Assembly: GCA_023897205.1 (NCBI GenBank)
Contig: JAHWDD010000002.1
Span: 3,844,001-3,908,000 of the forward strand
Length of the DNA: 64,000 nucleotides
Direction: 5' to 3'
From: Exophiala sp. HKRS030
Taxonomy: Eukaryota > Ascomycota > Eurotiomycetes > Chaetothyriales > Herpotrichiellaceae
Shown piece after piece: positions 23,255 to 34,916 of this stretch. Positions within the stretch are counted from its first letter, which is position 1. The number at the start of each line of letters is the position of its first letter. The notes beneath the pieces were generated by a model. That model searched no databases. It was given only the letters and a program-made list of their open reading frames with translations, and was not told the origin of the DNA. A program made the translations under genes and the position numbers.

Positions 23255-24493
23255 GCGGTCTAATCGAGTTCGAAGTCGAACGAATTCCCAGATGCATGGA
23301 GCATCTTCAACACACGAGGGTTGATCAACTCAGAAACCGGCAAGCAATGAATTTGCTATGATCTTCCCGTATGGTCATCATCATACGCCAACCAACACTT
23401 TTGTCAACCTTATTTTCTTATCGATTCCAAAAAGATACAACTTTCGGGGCAACCCAACATTTCCTTTATTTCCTTGTTCTTGTATCCCCCACAACAATCG
23501 GTCTTTACTCGAAATTCGCCAGCGAATCTTATGGGAGGCTAGATTTTCAATGGATACCCACTGGGTGGCTGTTTGAGCAAAATCTTTTTCGATCGGTTGC
23601 GGCGGGGCAAAGCTGCAGTGGTCCAGGCAATCAGAGCCCTCTCTTTTGAACTGCGAACGGTGGAATGAAATGTAACTCGGGTGGCTGCCTGTTTTTATGC
23701 GATTGAATGTTTTTGTTTTTGTGTACTATGGGAGGTTTTTTGTCAACGGTCCTTTCGAGCCTGCGCATATCATGGTGGGATCAGGTCACTTTCGCTGTAT
23801 TCATAGTTACCACTTCATTTCCTTTCCCCCTCCTGTACAGCTGAGGTTCTAGAAGGACTTTTTTCTCTGTTCCAGAAGATTTTCAGGTGGAGAGGTGGTC
23901 AGAAAGCTCATCAGTCGAGGTTGGGGAGATGCGAGATGGAGTTGGAAGGGAGTTAATGGCAAAAGAGAATAGGGAGTGACCAAGACGGAGAGACAGACAG
24001 AGCGATGGGTCTACAAGTCCATGAAGGGCGGGACAGTACGAGCTGCCATCAAGTTTATCAGACTGGACTTTGTAGGCCCCTGGGGATTTGCACGGGCAAC
24101 GAAGGACGCGATACCAACAAGAAGCAAACGCTTGCGCGCGCACATATCACAGGGTCCGTTTTGAGCTGTCTAAAGTAATAGTTGAATGTGTACGGTTCTT
24201 TTGAATTTGCATCAACCTTTTCCGTGTAAATCTTGATCTTCATCGATGAATACCCGAGGCGGTAGGTATCGAGGTGATGATGACTTGAGATGATGCATCC
24301 AATCAATGATCAATCGTGGACCACTGTCAGTATCTATATATGAGAAAAGGGATGTGACTTTGGAAAAACGAAAAATGTCGATTTTGGGTGAATGCCGTAT
24401 TAGAGAACTTGAATAAAAGGTTCGCAAAGGTTGAAAGCACCGCTATATGCTTTCCGCCAGACTGACTTGGTAATCTTACTGCCTGGAATACCA

Positions 24494-24512
24494 TCTCTCT
24501 CTCTCTCTCTCT
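24494..24512 (+). repeat. (CT)n microsatellite
   Basis: Uninterrupted CT dinucleotide run of about 19 nt in intergenic sequence. Confidence 0.85.
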
Positions 24513-25649
24513 ATCTCGTCAAAAAGAAAACCCCAATCTTTTTGCGAATTAGGAACATATCCACAACAGCGAGTGTGTATCATCTTGTGGAGAGCGGTAC
24601 TGACTGGGTCACACCACAGACGACGATGGCTTCGGTTCGCATCGAATGCCTTTGCCTTTTCTCCCTTTATCCTAGGAGGACCTCAATCGAGCTGAATCAA
24701 TTTTGGTCCGCTGCTTTTGAAACCCAACCCTCCCGGAAAATATATCTGCTGTTTTGAACAAGACCGAAAGAAGGTACTGTTTGCGCGCGGCTTCTCTGAT
24801 CTGACGCGGCTTTTTTCGGAACTTCGTTCAACTTCGACCGAGACAAAAAAATACGAATGAGAAAGGTCCTCCAAGAGTTTTGCAGAAAGCTCCTCAAACT
24901 GCGATCTCGTGTGTCGTACTGAGTGCGGTCCGCCATCACGGAAAAGAACTCCTTCTACTGTGATGTCGTCGTTGTCGTCGTGAGAGAGAGAGAGGACCAG
25001 ACATGAAGCGTGTTTGTTATTGGTCCAAAGGTAAGGAGACCACACAAAACCAGGAATCCCACACGCACTGAAAGAGAGAACGATCAATCACAGATCTTTG
25101 ACCTCGGAGGCTTGTCGAATTGTCATCCTGGATACCCACAGGTAAAAAGGGAGGCTTCGTTCGTGATCGATTTGGAACAGCCAGATCCTTTGATTTCAAT
25201 GATACGGTAGTTTCCTTCTTATTAGCTCTTCCTGAATGTAGTGTAATGCGAATGGGACTGAAAGACCAATAGTGGATGGAGGCACGAATGGTGCCAGAGT
25301 CGTCTGATCAACGACCTCAATCTCAAGTGCACAGGGCTCCATCTGTCTAAATGCCGCACAGAGTCATCGAACAGCAACGTTGTTGTTAGCACTGATGTGG
25401 CTGGCAGAGCTTTGGACATGATCGTGGGGAACATTTGTCTGCAAGAGTATACATTCTTCTGGTTGTGGTATCCCTGTATGGTGTAAACGCCTCCGGGCAC
25501 CTCAAAGCCACCGGGAAAAAATAACTCACATTGCATCAAGATACCCGTCCACCTGAGAGGGGCAATATCCAGCATACTCCCACGCAGAGCCACATTCTTT
25601 GGACCGTGAAGAGCAGGTCTCATGCTTACATGGTAAGCCGGGCTAGGTG

Positions 25650-26342
25650 TTTTGATGCGCCAGGATCTGCAAAAGAAATTCAATGCTATGAGGCCTGGAG
25701 TGGAAACAATCGCCCACCCCCTCCTTTCTTGCACTTCTTGCTTGCTGTTGATTCCGCGTCGCCGGTACTTGTCGAAACACATCAGGTGTCATCGTCATAC
25801 AGACGGTAGTTGGGTATGCTTGTTCGGGCGTTTTGATGAGCCAGCATCGAGCAAGGCCTGGGAGTACGTATATCTGCAGGCATTCCCCACGAATCCTCGC
25901 TTTTCGTTTACTACCTTCTCTTCTGCCTTCTCTCGCGTCTGCCTGCACACTTTGTACTCTGCACGCGCCATCGTTCATTGGAGAGTACCTTCACATACCT
26001 CACCACCATAAGCAAAGCGATTTTGATCCGCCAAAACCGAACATGTTCAGGGCGTATAGTTATGAGGTCACCAACTCTTTGCTGCCGTTTCTTCCTTCGT
26101 TGTTTCATCCACGTCCCGTCCATGAAGCCCATGTCGTTGTTCTGGAATAGGGCAGGAGCCAGGCCTGATGCTGACAAGGGATGGCTGGGTTTCTTCAGCT
26201 AGAATCGAAAGGGGTCGGCGTACATGAAATCGAAAACCAACCGCCTATCGTGTTTTAGGTTCCGTACGACACTATTCCACGTTATCGCCCCCGTAGGGAG
26301 TAGCTCACATACCAAAACAGAACGATTTTGATGAGCCAGCAT
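25650..26342 (+). repeat. Four dispersed copies of a degenerate 17-nt repeat
   Basis: TTTTGATGAGCCAGCAT occurs exactly at 25831-25847 and 26326-26342. Diverged forms lie at 25650-25666 and 26021-26037. The last two copies (26021 and 26326) also share flanking sequence (GGAGTA..CACATACC) for about 45 nt. On the minus strand each copy reads W-(R/L)-I-K in one frame, followed in three of the four by a GTATGT- or GTAAGC-like donor. Whether these are exon relics or non-coding repeats is open. Confidence 0.6.
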
Positions 26343-28186
26343 GGAATATTTTTAGGTATAAATACCCGCCTTGATCCCAACCCTTTGGTCAACTTCCTGC
26401 AAGAGCAAACGTCCTCCTCTGTCGCCTGGGTCTTGTTTCTTCTGGGAATCTTGTCGGAGCTCCTTGGGTGGTAGTGGTGGAGTGATGGGCTGGTGGATTA
26501 GAAGCACTGTGGACACATCTGGTATGACAGATCTGATCAGAGGGTTTCCAGCATTTCTTCTGGTCTTTTGTGGCCGATGGAAGTTGCCCAAATTCGCCGC
26601 GTGAGTATGTTGCGAGTGACTTTCCTATTGCTGTATAGGCAAGCCCTATACCCACGCCCACACAGAACTTGACTGCTTGATCAAGAAGGCGCTAGGGATG
26701 AAAGGTGTCGAGTACAGGAATCCATCGGTAAATCGAGACCATTTGCCTTTGCCCTCTTGTCTTCAGATCCTCATCTTCACAGGAAGATTTGACAATGGCC
26801 AAGTCAGCGATGAGACCCCAGCTGTGTAAGACTCATTGCCTCAAAAGCCTTTGATGTATAGACAGCATCAAGCTCGTCGAGAGATCGAGGCTGGAAGGTG
26901 TAGGAGCTTTGCAGCCTGGAGATAGGATGCGTGAGCTCGGGCTGTTCCAGCAATTGGTTTGGTCCGATCTGACAGAGGTTTGTTGAGACGAATATCATCA
27001 GTAAACCAGAACTTCTGGGCCCACAGCCGTCCAGCAGCATAGTTCGTCTGCAGAGAGCCTGGCCTTAGCTAAACCTACAACCTACTGTTGCATCCTCAAA
27101 CTTCGCCGCCTGCATTCAAAAAGGCCCTGCTTGAAGCGGAGGTACGTTCCAGAGCTGTGGATCATGATCGAAGGGCATGACGGGCACAAGAGTCTCTTTT
27201 CTATCAAGCCTGGCACGCTGTAATTGTGTCATCATAGCTGGTTCGAGGCTGGGACAGTCATGATTCTCATTGAACGATGCTGGTCAGGTGTAGTATTTCG
27301 AGCTGTCGTCTATCGTACCCATCACATCCCAGTTGATGTTGGTTTGCCGTAAGATACACAAAAATCATCCGAGTATAGACAAACGTAGCAAGAGCGCCGA
27401 GTCCAAGCCTTCAAACAAGGTGGTTGTTAAATCGGAGGCCTTGCTCACCGAGTTTGGCTGCGTTGGAATATATCCACTTTGTCCGGTTGATGCCACACCC
27501 GGTGTATGAATCTTGGGAGAGTTTGGAGCGCTGATGGTGGTCCATAATCAAATGGCTGAGCTGGTGGGGTTGTTCATCCTGCATCGGGAAGTTCCTAACG
27601 CAGAGAACATCAACATGAACAAGAGGTTGCGGAGGACTTGTCAAAGGTTGGTACCAAGTCGCGAGGCGATGTTCCTGGGATGACAACGAGCTATCGCAGC
27701 TCTGTCCAGACTCATCATGTTTCCGCACGTTCGATGCCACTGTGAGTGACACTGGCACGACTTTGTGGCGTGGAGATATCGTAGCTTCGAGAAATGTGCT
27801 TTCTTAGAAGCATCCATATTTTGTTTCGCGCCTCCTTCTGCGGCTGGTCTTGATGGCCTAGCCCTGGTATGCGTTTCTTGACTTCTTTGTTGGCTCCCGA
27901 TTACGTCCCGTATGTTGAGTTAGCATGAAAAGAGACTCATTTCAAAGCAGAGGCATGATGTCGTCGAGGAGAGAAAACTGATGTCCGCAAGGAAGAACCA
28001 TTTTCCGGCACTGGAAAGACTAGTGCCAAGTGGGATTAGCTTCAATCTTCAACAACCACCAAACTGTTTATCCGCCTTCCATCATCACTTCAAACAACAA
28101 TCTCATCTTCATTCTGGTCACAGACTCTTTGAAGATCAATTCAAGTCGTTTATTGCTTGCCTCGACTGCTTAGAGGTTGGATCACA

Positions 28187-28931
28187 ATGTCGTTACCATT
28201 CCCAAACGTCTACCATCTACGAACAGTTGCCGAGGCGTCATCAAAAGCCTGTTTTGTCTGCTACAAACCAACTGTCAGAGTGCTGATAACACCAGACAAT
28301 AAGGTAAGACTCATCATCAGATCAGCCTCCATCATGTGGATGTGATCCCTCTGCTCTTCCCGTTCCAACAGACTTTTGCTAGGACTTTTTCTACATTTGC
28401 CCGTCCCACTTATCTGACAAGGGCTTTGCTTCGCCTGTTGTTGATGCTGAGGCGGAAGCTGCAAAGAAGAAGAAAGAATTGATGGAGAAAGAAATTGAAA
28501 AGGTAAAACAAGAGTACGAAGAAAAGCAAAAGAAAAGAAAGGCAAAGAAAAAGTCCAACGATGACAAGGACAAGAAAAAGGACAACGTTGATGACGACGA
28601 CGATAAGGCTGAGAAAGAAAGGGATGAGAAGGTGAGGATCTAACTCACCTAGTAGTACATTCGTCGTAACATGCTGTCCCAGATCAAAGCTCTCCAGGCT
28701 GGTGAAAGTCTGGCTCCCAAAGCTGAGGACCTGCCCCGTGTGTATGCATTGCAGAAGTATGTCATCTCTCTTGTCCGTCCAGCACGAGATCAATCGGCTC
28801 ACCATTCATTCAGAAACTTCTTCCAAATGAGGATCGATCGACAACGCCAAATGGAAATCGCAAAGCGCAATCAGCAACGAATAAAAGATCCAAATTTCTT
28901 TCCAGCGGCGCCTCGGGGTGACATTGCTTGA
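28187..28931 (+). CDS. VFA1: Vps4-associated protein 1 (Vfa1 family)
   Basis: Four exons (28187-28303, 28383-28631, 28683-28756, 28814-28931) give 185 residues. Vfa1 binds and stimulates the AAA-ATPase Vps4, which disassembles ESCRT-III at endosomes. The N-terminus has a zinc-finger-like C-x2-C...C-x2-H (C22, C25, C45, H48; ACFVCYKPT and ICPSH). A highly charged Lys/Glu/Asp coiled region follows (about 60-120). The conserved C-terminal segment reads [18 protein letters not shown], ending [14 protein letters not shown]. Intron 2 must use the AG at 28681-28682: nearer AGs at 28651-28655 would make an intron of about 24 nt or add a stop. The first ATG matches the family start. Length is close to the yeast protein. 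Confidence 0.9.
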
Positions 28932-31900
28932 CTGCAGACGTTCTCAAATCGATGAAGCAACGGGTTGCATGTGAAAGTGACAAGGGAGCACATCCGCACC
29001 TCGGAAGCGACGATTACAAGCCCAGCATACGCTGTGGAGTGGTTTGCAGTCGATTGAAGCATGTTTTACCCCTGTTTATCCATGCCGTCCTGTCCGACAT
29101 TCTCATACTCTCTGGATTACAGGTCGTCGTCTTCGCTAAGGATCGGACCGGCAAGAGTTTTCGATAGTCATGGCTGATCCGAGCTCACAACCGCCATGAA
29201 GATTGCAAGTATTGCTGTCAGTAACAGAACTTGAAGGCATTTTGCGCAATTGATGATGATTGGGCTTCCCAAGAATATCAAGTGGTTGCTTAAATCCACA
29301 AGAAGCATCAGCGACTGCAATTGTGACACGTATCGAGGGAAACCCGACTCGCGAGAGACCTTTCATACGACCTCTCGCATCGTGCATGCATTCAGCTGAC
29401 GCATGCACGAGCTGTTGTGTCACGAACTTTGATTTACACAATACGGCCACCCGCCGAGAAACACCACCGCGAAAGTGGCGTCCAGTAGCATGTGTGTGCA
29501 TCTCATCATCCACACCGAATGCAGATGAGATTTTGAAGTACAATTTTGAGCAGGACTACTTTGCTCGATGCCCGCGCGAGGCAAATCCCAAGCACACTTC
29601 CGCCAGCTAGAGATGCTTATGCGCCACAAGCGAATCGGTTGAACTACTCCAAGATGGTGCAGCGAAACGGATTATCGGCGGTTCTCACCTCCGTGACGTC
29701 TTACGAGGCTGAATGAGGGTCGATATTTGTACCGGCAAAGTTTTGGTTATTGAAACATGACACGTTCGATCAACATTAGGAGGAATCTGAAAGCATTCGA
29801 AAAGCCCTTTATTCAGTTCATCATAAATCCTCTGTTACTTCCACGCTTCAAGGCCAGATTGGCGAGTCTCGGCACGTGCTCGATCTGACACCGCTGAAAC
29901 TCCGGCCTGGCTTTTCAGTCACGCGCCATGTTGACTACCTGACCTCGTTTCCAATTTCTCAGTCATACAAAAACTGGCGTAAAACCACGACCATAATCAC
30001 CTTGTACGATCGGAGTCGCCGAATGGTTTGAGTCAGCAACAACACTTCGAACATGGTCCGTTTCATCATGCGATCGACTCCTTCGATACTTCGAGTTAGT
30101 CGACTTTCCTAATGGAGACTGGGGACGTCAGGCTACTGGATCGTTCTCATCCCGCTCACAGCCATGTCAGCCTCGAAGGATTCCTGGCGATTTTAGTCGA
30201 AGCCCACCTCCTTTGATGCCTTGAACCCTCGTACACAAAATGTAACAATCTGGACGCCTCCTGTGTGGAGTCCTGTCCTTCCCCCGCTTCGAAGCCGCCG
30301 TGGGACGAGCCTTGATACTTCCCACGGGCATCGGACCCCTGAATTAGCCCTACAAGGCTGAGACACCCCGCCGATGAGGTTTGTCTGGTCAGGCCTGGTC
30401 AGGCTGACTGCAGATTCAATACGGAGTATCTTTACAGAAGCAAAATACTCGTACGAGTACTGTATCCCGCGCAACGCTTACCACTTGTGTCGGTGTTAGA
30501 GTCCTTATACCCGAATCTTGCAGCTTCTCTACCTGAAGGAAAGACTCTGCGATGGCTTGATCCCTGGGCAACCATCACGAATCTTCCCTTCTCCTCCCTC
30601 ACACTTGGCACCAGAAATGTAAGATCAACAGCTGACCTACGCAAAAACGACATTGAGCTTTCCTTAAAGGAGTTTACGACTCGTGGTCGTTCTGATATCC
30701 ATCGGAATTTGTACGAGGGAGGAGAGTTTTTATTACTTCTTGACTCGGTTCTTAGGTCGGCCCGGGTCTGAGCATCATCTACGGAGAAGGAGGAGGGGGA
30801 TAAGCGAGTACGAAGCTATTTAGCCTCGCAGACGGACGAGAGAAGGCTCTCTCATCCCAGGCATCTTTTGCAGCAGTCCGCCAACGCCGATCAGAGACCG
30901 ACGGACGAATTCTGACCGGGTTTTCTTTGCTGACTGTGGAGATGGCTTATTACCTAGGTGTGTGAAAGTTGATTCTCGACATCCCCTCTTGGTTCCTTCC
31001 TTCCAAGTGTCCGCGATCATAATTTCTGCCAAAGGCCAGCCATCGGTCCATGGCCGGCGGAATTGCGTTACTCGGGAAGGATGGGCCTGGGGGAAGCAAA
31101 AAGCCAAGTCAACTGACTGATCCGTCGAGAGGGGGGTTGCGACATTGCGAGACACACGGGCAGGGGTACGACAAAGTACGGTAGGGGGGACTGGGGTTCC
31201 CATCCATCACTTTGTATTACGTGTGGCGTCCACACGAGAGAAAAAGAAAACGTCCCATGATGAGTACAAGGACGATGATAATATTCCGTACTGTGTTTCG
31301 CCCTTTGACATACTCGGAGTCGTCTCGCATCGCATCGGGCGTCGCAACCATTGCCATGTTTAGTTGTTGGCTTTTCAAAAAATTCGCGTACCTTGTGCGT
31401 GTGTCAACTGCGTCGCTTACTACATACCACTCCTTCCGTAGGGGCAAAAGCAACCGGGTTCGTTTTCAGTAGGTGGTGGAATGTGTGTGTGCGTGTGAGA
31501 GTGATGTCTCGGTTCGAGAGTTGGCCAGCCTCGTGGTGGTGGGAACGGGGGGGTTTCAGCCCGTCAATTCCCAAATCACATACTGTACAGCGGTATTTGC
31601 CTTGATTCGGTATGTAAACAGCAACCATACCACATGCGACTTTTTTTCCTCACTTGGATAGCTCGTTTGTGGTCCTAACAGCCAAAAATTACCTCACAAA
31701 ACCCTTGCCATTTTCATTCGTGCCGTATATATTCTAGTCCCCTTTTATACCTAGATTAATCTCGTGTTCGTTCTTGATGCCCAGAAAGAGAAAAATCACC
31801 TCAAAAAGGCTTGCGCAAGTCTTGTGTGTGGGCGTTGCTTATTTGTCATCATTCGTGATCACCGGGCCCTACCCCCCGCCCAGCCTCCCCTCCCCAAAGG

Positions 31901-32843
31901 CCAGAACATGGACACTAATCGTTTCTCTTTTTCTTTTCCGGGGGGTGTCTTCCTCTTCCGTGACAAGCCCCAATGCATCCAGTAGCCCAGGTACCGAGTC
32001 GCCATTGCTCCGCTCTCGAGTTGACACGGCTGGTGAGGTTCTGGTGGCGAAAGGAAGACTAACGAAAAATGCTCGCAAAGCATGTAACCGGTTGGAATCC
32101 TCGTACTTGGACAAAAACAACACATCGCCTTATAGGGTACGGGGTAAGGAATGTCGTCGGACACACTCCTCTCGCCCCCGCCCACCTCGCTGCTATGTGC
32201 CTCGGCCCCTTTTGTGTTTGAGAGTGCACATAAGCCTTGGGTCGTGTTTTGGTCCGCCGTGGGAACCCTGTCGCTCATTCATTTGAAGCTTCGAAGGTAA
32301 GGCCGGAGATGATGTCTTTCCTCGTGTCGGGTTTTGCTTTCGGTTCATCCTTTCCACACAGACGCCAACGGAGGAACGTCCGAAGGGGGATCTGGTGGAT
32401 CATTCCGAACCTAACCAACTCAACACTTCACTCTTGGATTCGTGCATGACCTCGTCGCGACTTGGGCCATCACAAAAGCAAACACCGTGAGGAGATGGTC
32501 CCACAGAAAAGACCATTCTTCAGGTACCTGGACTCGTGACCCCTTCCACGCCTGGCTGCATCGTATTGCAGTCTCATTCGATGTGTCTCCAATGGATGAG
32601 TGGATCCCTCCTAGCAACACCCTTTTTGTGAATAGTTGGTCAAAAGAAATTCTCCTTTCCCCCTTTCAAACCATTGATCGTCATCATTCGTGTTGGTCAT
32701 CTCTTTCCATGTTCTAGATGCGTCACAAGGGGTGTCAAGTAAGTAATGGAGTTGTCGCGAACCGGTGTTGTCTGTAAAAGGTGCGACTCCCGACGCAAAA
32801 CCCACACATACAGTCTGGTGCATCGAACATTGACACAGGCGTT
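28932..32843. other. 3.9-kb convergent gap between VFA1 and YVH1
   Basis: No supported gene. An ATG-initiated open frame at 31777-32286 has no recognisable domain. A 70-nt stretch at 30012-30081 can close a 7-bp stem but lacks tRNA landmarks. One exact TACGGAGTA lies at 30420-30428. A gap this long between convergent genes is unusual against 0.2-0.5 kb for the other convergent pairs near the right end. Confidence 0.5.
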
Positions 32844-34916
32844 TTACAGATTCCCGTTCCCACTCGACCTCCTCATCCCTGGAGGCAATCTCACTGCATT
32901 GCCCGCTGCAGGTGCACCTCCCAACCTCGATCCTGAGCCTCGCTTGAAACTGCGGGCCTCATCCACCTTACTCCTGGCGATGCCGAAGCCCGGTGTCACC
33001 CAGCCGCCACAGCTGCATCGTAAGCCTTGCCAAGCGAACTTTCCAATGTTCGCACCGCACTTCAGGTTGGGACAGGACAAACGTCCGTCCAACTCGCCCT
33101 GAGCCAGCGTGTCTCGCATCCAGGACAAGGGATGCAAAAAGACGTGTGCGCAAGGCTCCATGGAGCCGTCGACAGACGGGTCACGATGTGGAGGCGGTTT
33201 GTGTGGGATGATGAAGTTGGACCTGGCAATGAGCCGCCGGCATTTGCGGCATTTCAGTTCTACTTCTGGAGCTGGTGATGCGGCCTCATTCGGGGAGGAT
33301 GAGGTAGATATGTCCGGATCCGTTATCTCGGCATCCTTGCTCGATAGACCGAGACCACTCATTTGGTCATTGATGTTCGAGTTTGACTCGTCATCACTTT
33401 CGTCCTCCTCATCCCGGAAGGTTATGTTGGCCATCTCAGGTGCACGATTTGAGCTAAGAGCATCCATTACATTGCGGGAGTTGATCCAGCGGCGGTAAAT
33501 CTTGTGTGATTCGAGTTGTTCCTGCGTGGTAGGGCAGTTCATGGCTTCGTACATGCGCAGCTGCTTGATGAAACCGGAATTGGGTTCGACATGGGGACGT
33601 CCTTCACGGAGGAGAGCCAGTGCAGAATCGACCGTAAGCGGCGTAGGTGGAAGAGAGATCATCTCTGGAGTCGAGTCATTACTTTCTTCCGTTGCTGATG
33701 AAGGTACTGGGTTTGAGTTCTTCTCTGGGTGTTGAATGGATCTCGGTTGACGTGAGATCCACATCAAATAGGCGAGGACTATTGTCGCCGAACGGGAGAC
33801 GCCCATAGCACTGTTAATACAAATGTTAGCTTTGCTTTACAAATGGTGGAATGGTGTAGCAAATTCATGAAATGATGCATTTCACCCGTGACTCTCAGCC
33901 TCGCATCACATTTGCCTTGGGCTTGAGCCTGAGCCTTGCGGAAGCCAAGCAGATTTCACGTGACCACGAAGTAATTCTCGACTTTTGCTAAATCTTGCTG
34001 TCATGGGCTGAATGCTCGAGAAAGATCCTCATGTCAAACATAATCGCAACGGAGATGTCGAAAAGGCTCTCGACAAAAGTACCGTACTACTGGAATGGTG
34101 CACAACACACAAAGTGATCCATTGTGGCGTTGGACCTTTCAGCGCGGCGAAAATCTGCCAAGCCGGCGTATCAAGTCTTTCGATGGTACGTTGGCTCGTT
34201 CGCACAACGCCAGACGTACAAGGAAGTATTGAGGAGGTCATTTGTGATATTGGTGACATCGGACCGCATGGGTGCTGCGTTCTAGGGAGTAGGCTGTACG
34301 AAAAGTCTTGTCCAGCCACAAAGTGGACTGAGATTATTGGACTGTTGCCTCCCAGGAATGCTGCAAAAGGCCATACCGATGATATTTGGCTTATGATGCC
34401 TTTTGGGTGTAAAGGGACAAAGCATCCAGCCGGCGAAAGACCGAGCTGAGGGAGGCGTTGCAAGGTCCAGGTTCGACGAAGGGATAAAAGGGAGTCGCAC
34501 AAGCAGAGGTGAACTTACCAATGAACAAGCACTCCGCTTTGATCAAGACCTTCAGAAGATTTGGTGGGCCAATAATTCAGGCCTTCGTGAATGAAGGCAT
34601 TGCTCCGAGGGAAATGTTCCAGGATGTTGGAATCGTAGACATCATCCAGGGGAATATGCAGATGCTGAACCCCACGGAGCGGGGCCCAGCCTGGTTTGAA
34701 TTTCCAATCAATGACAGAAACAACATGGGTGATATTGGACGCCTGCAGAACCTGAGGCCGTCGCAAGGCTTGAAACCTACAGCACGCGTTCGAGTCAGCG
34801 CACCACTCGGGAATCAATCGGAATCCAGCAGACCGTAGGGGCTAGTGCGCACAAACTCACCCATCAACGTAAATATTGTACCCAGGACATTTACTGGGCA
34901 GAGTAGGTGCATCCAT
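32844..34916 (-). CDS. YVH1: Dual-specificity phosphatase Yvh1 / DUSP12
   Basis: Three exons on the minus strand (34916-34861, 34776-34519, 33810-32844) encode 426 residues. Yvh1 releases Mrt4 from pre-60S ribosomes and also has tyrosine/serine phosphatase activity. The catalytic domain includes LRRPQVLQASNITHVVSV, the general-acid region IPLDDVYDSN and the P-loop HCAMGVSRSA, with catalytic C105 and R111. The codon for C105 is split by the 708-nt second intron. The C-terminal zinc-binding domain carries C292, C295, C325, C351, C356, C370 and C372 (KCRKC, CAHVFLHPLSWM, CPNLKCGANIGKFAWQG, CSCGGWVTP). An acidic linker separates the domains. The start (MDAPTLPSK) is the only ATG leading into the spliced frame; the N-terminus is short, as in the family. 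Confidence 0.93.
33811..34518 (-). other. 708-nt intron of YVH1
   Basis: GTAAGT donor (RC of 34513-34518) and ATTAACAG acceptor give an exact Cys codon and the HCAMG motif, so both ends are firm. It is more than ten times longer than most introns here. It contains overlapping open frames on both strands, including 34012-34449 (+). Confidence 0.85.
34012..34449 (+). CDS. Possible nested gene inside the YVH1 intron (unrecognised)
   Basis: An ATG-initiated frame of 145 codons lies entirely inside the YVH1 intron on the opposite strand. Composition is protein-like (several Cys, Trp and acidic residues; CGVGPF and CDIGDIGPHGCC), but I recognise no domain, membrane span or signal. A same-strand frame of 157 codons overlaps it (34029-34502, minus). 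The two overlapping frames could simply reflect composition. Chance of a stop-free run this long is low but not negligible in 64 kb. Confidence 0.2.
   Translation: MLEKDPHVKHNRNGDVEKALDKSTVLLEWCTTHKVIHCGVGPFSAAKICQAGVSSLSMVRWLVRTTPDVQGSIEEVICDIGDIGPHGCCVLGSRLYEKSCPATKWTEIIGLLPPRNAAKGHTDDIWLMMPFGCKGTKHPAGERPS

Larger units (their letters stand above)
23255..28186. other. 4.9-kb gene-poor region
   Basis: No gene can be supported with confidence. The first ~600 bp should hold the 3' UTR of the Zn(II)2Cys6 gene. Minus-strand frames at 25222-25782, 26804-27040 and 27411-27758 look mildly protein-like but cannot be joined or assigned to a family; they could be remnants of an orphan gene. A CT microsatellite (24494-24512) and four copies of a degenerate repeat (25650-26342) are present. 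Confidence 0.45.

Noticed and set aside
26804..27758. Minus-strand protein-like fragments that might form an orphan gene
   Set aside because: No family recognised, stops between fragments and no consistent splice sites.
28632..28655. 24-nt intron in VFA1 using the nearest AG
   Set aside because: Below the minimum size for fungal introns; the AG at 28681-28682 restores the family sequence.
30012..30081. Possible tRNA: 7-bp acceptor-like stem (GGAGTCG/CGACTCC) closing 70 nt with a Ser/Leu-like box-A segment
   Set aside because: No TTC-containing T loop, no 5-bp T stem and no convincing anticodon arm, so at most a decayed or chance tRNA-like fold.
31777..32286. ATG-initiated plus-strand frame of ~170 codons in the VFA1-YVH1 gap
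   Set aside because: Low-complexity Ser/Arg/Pro composition, no domain, no splice context; competing minus-strand frames are equally long.
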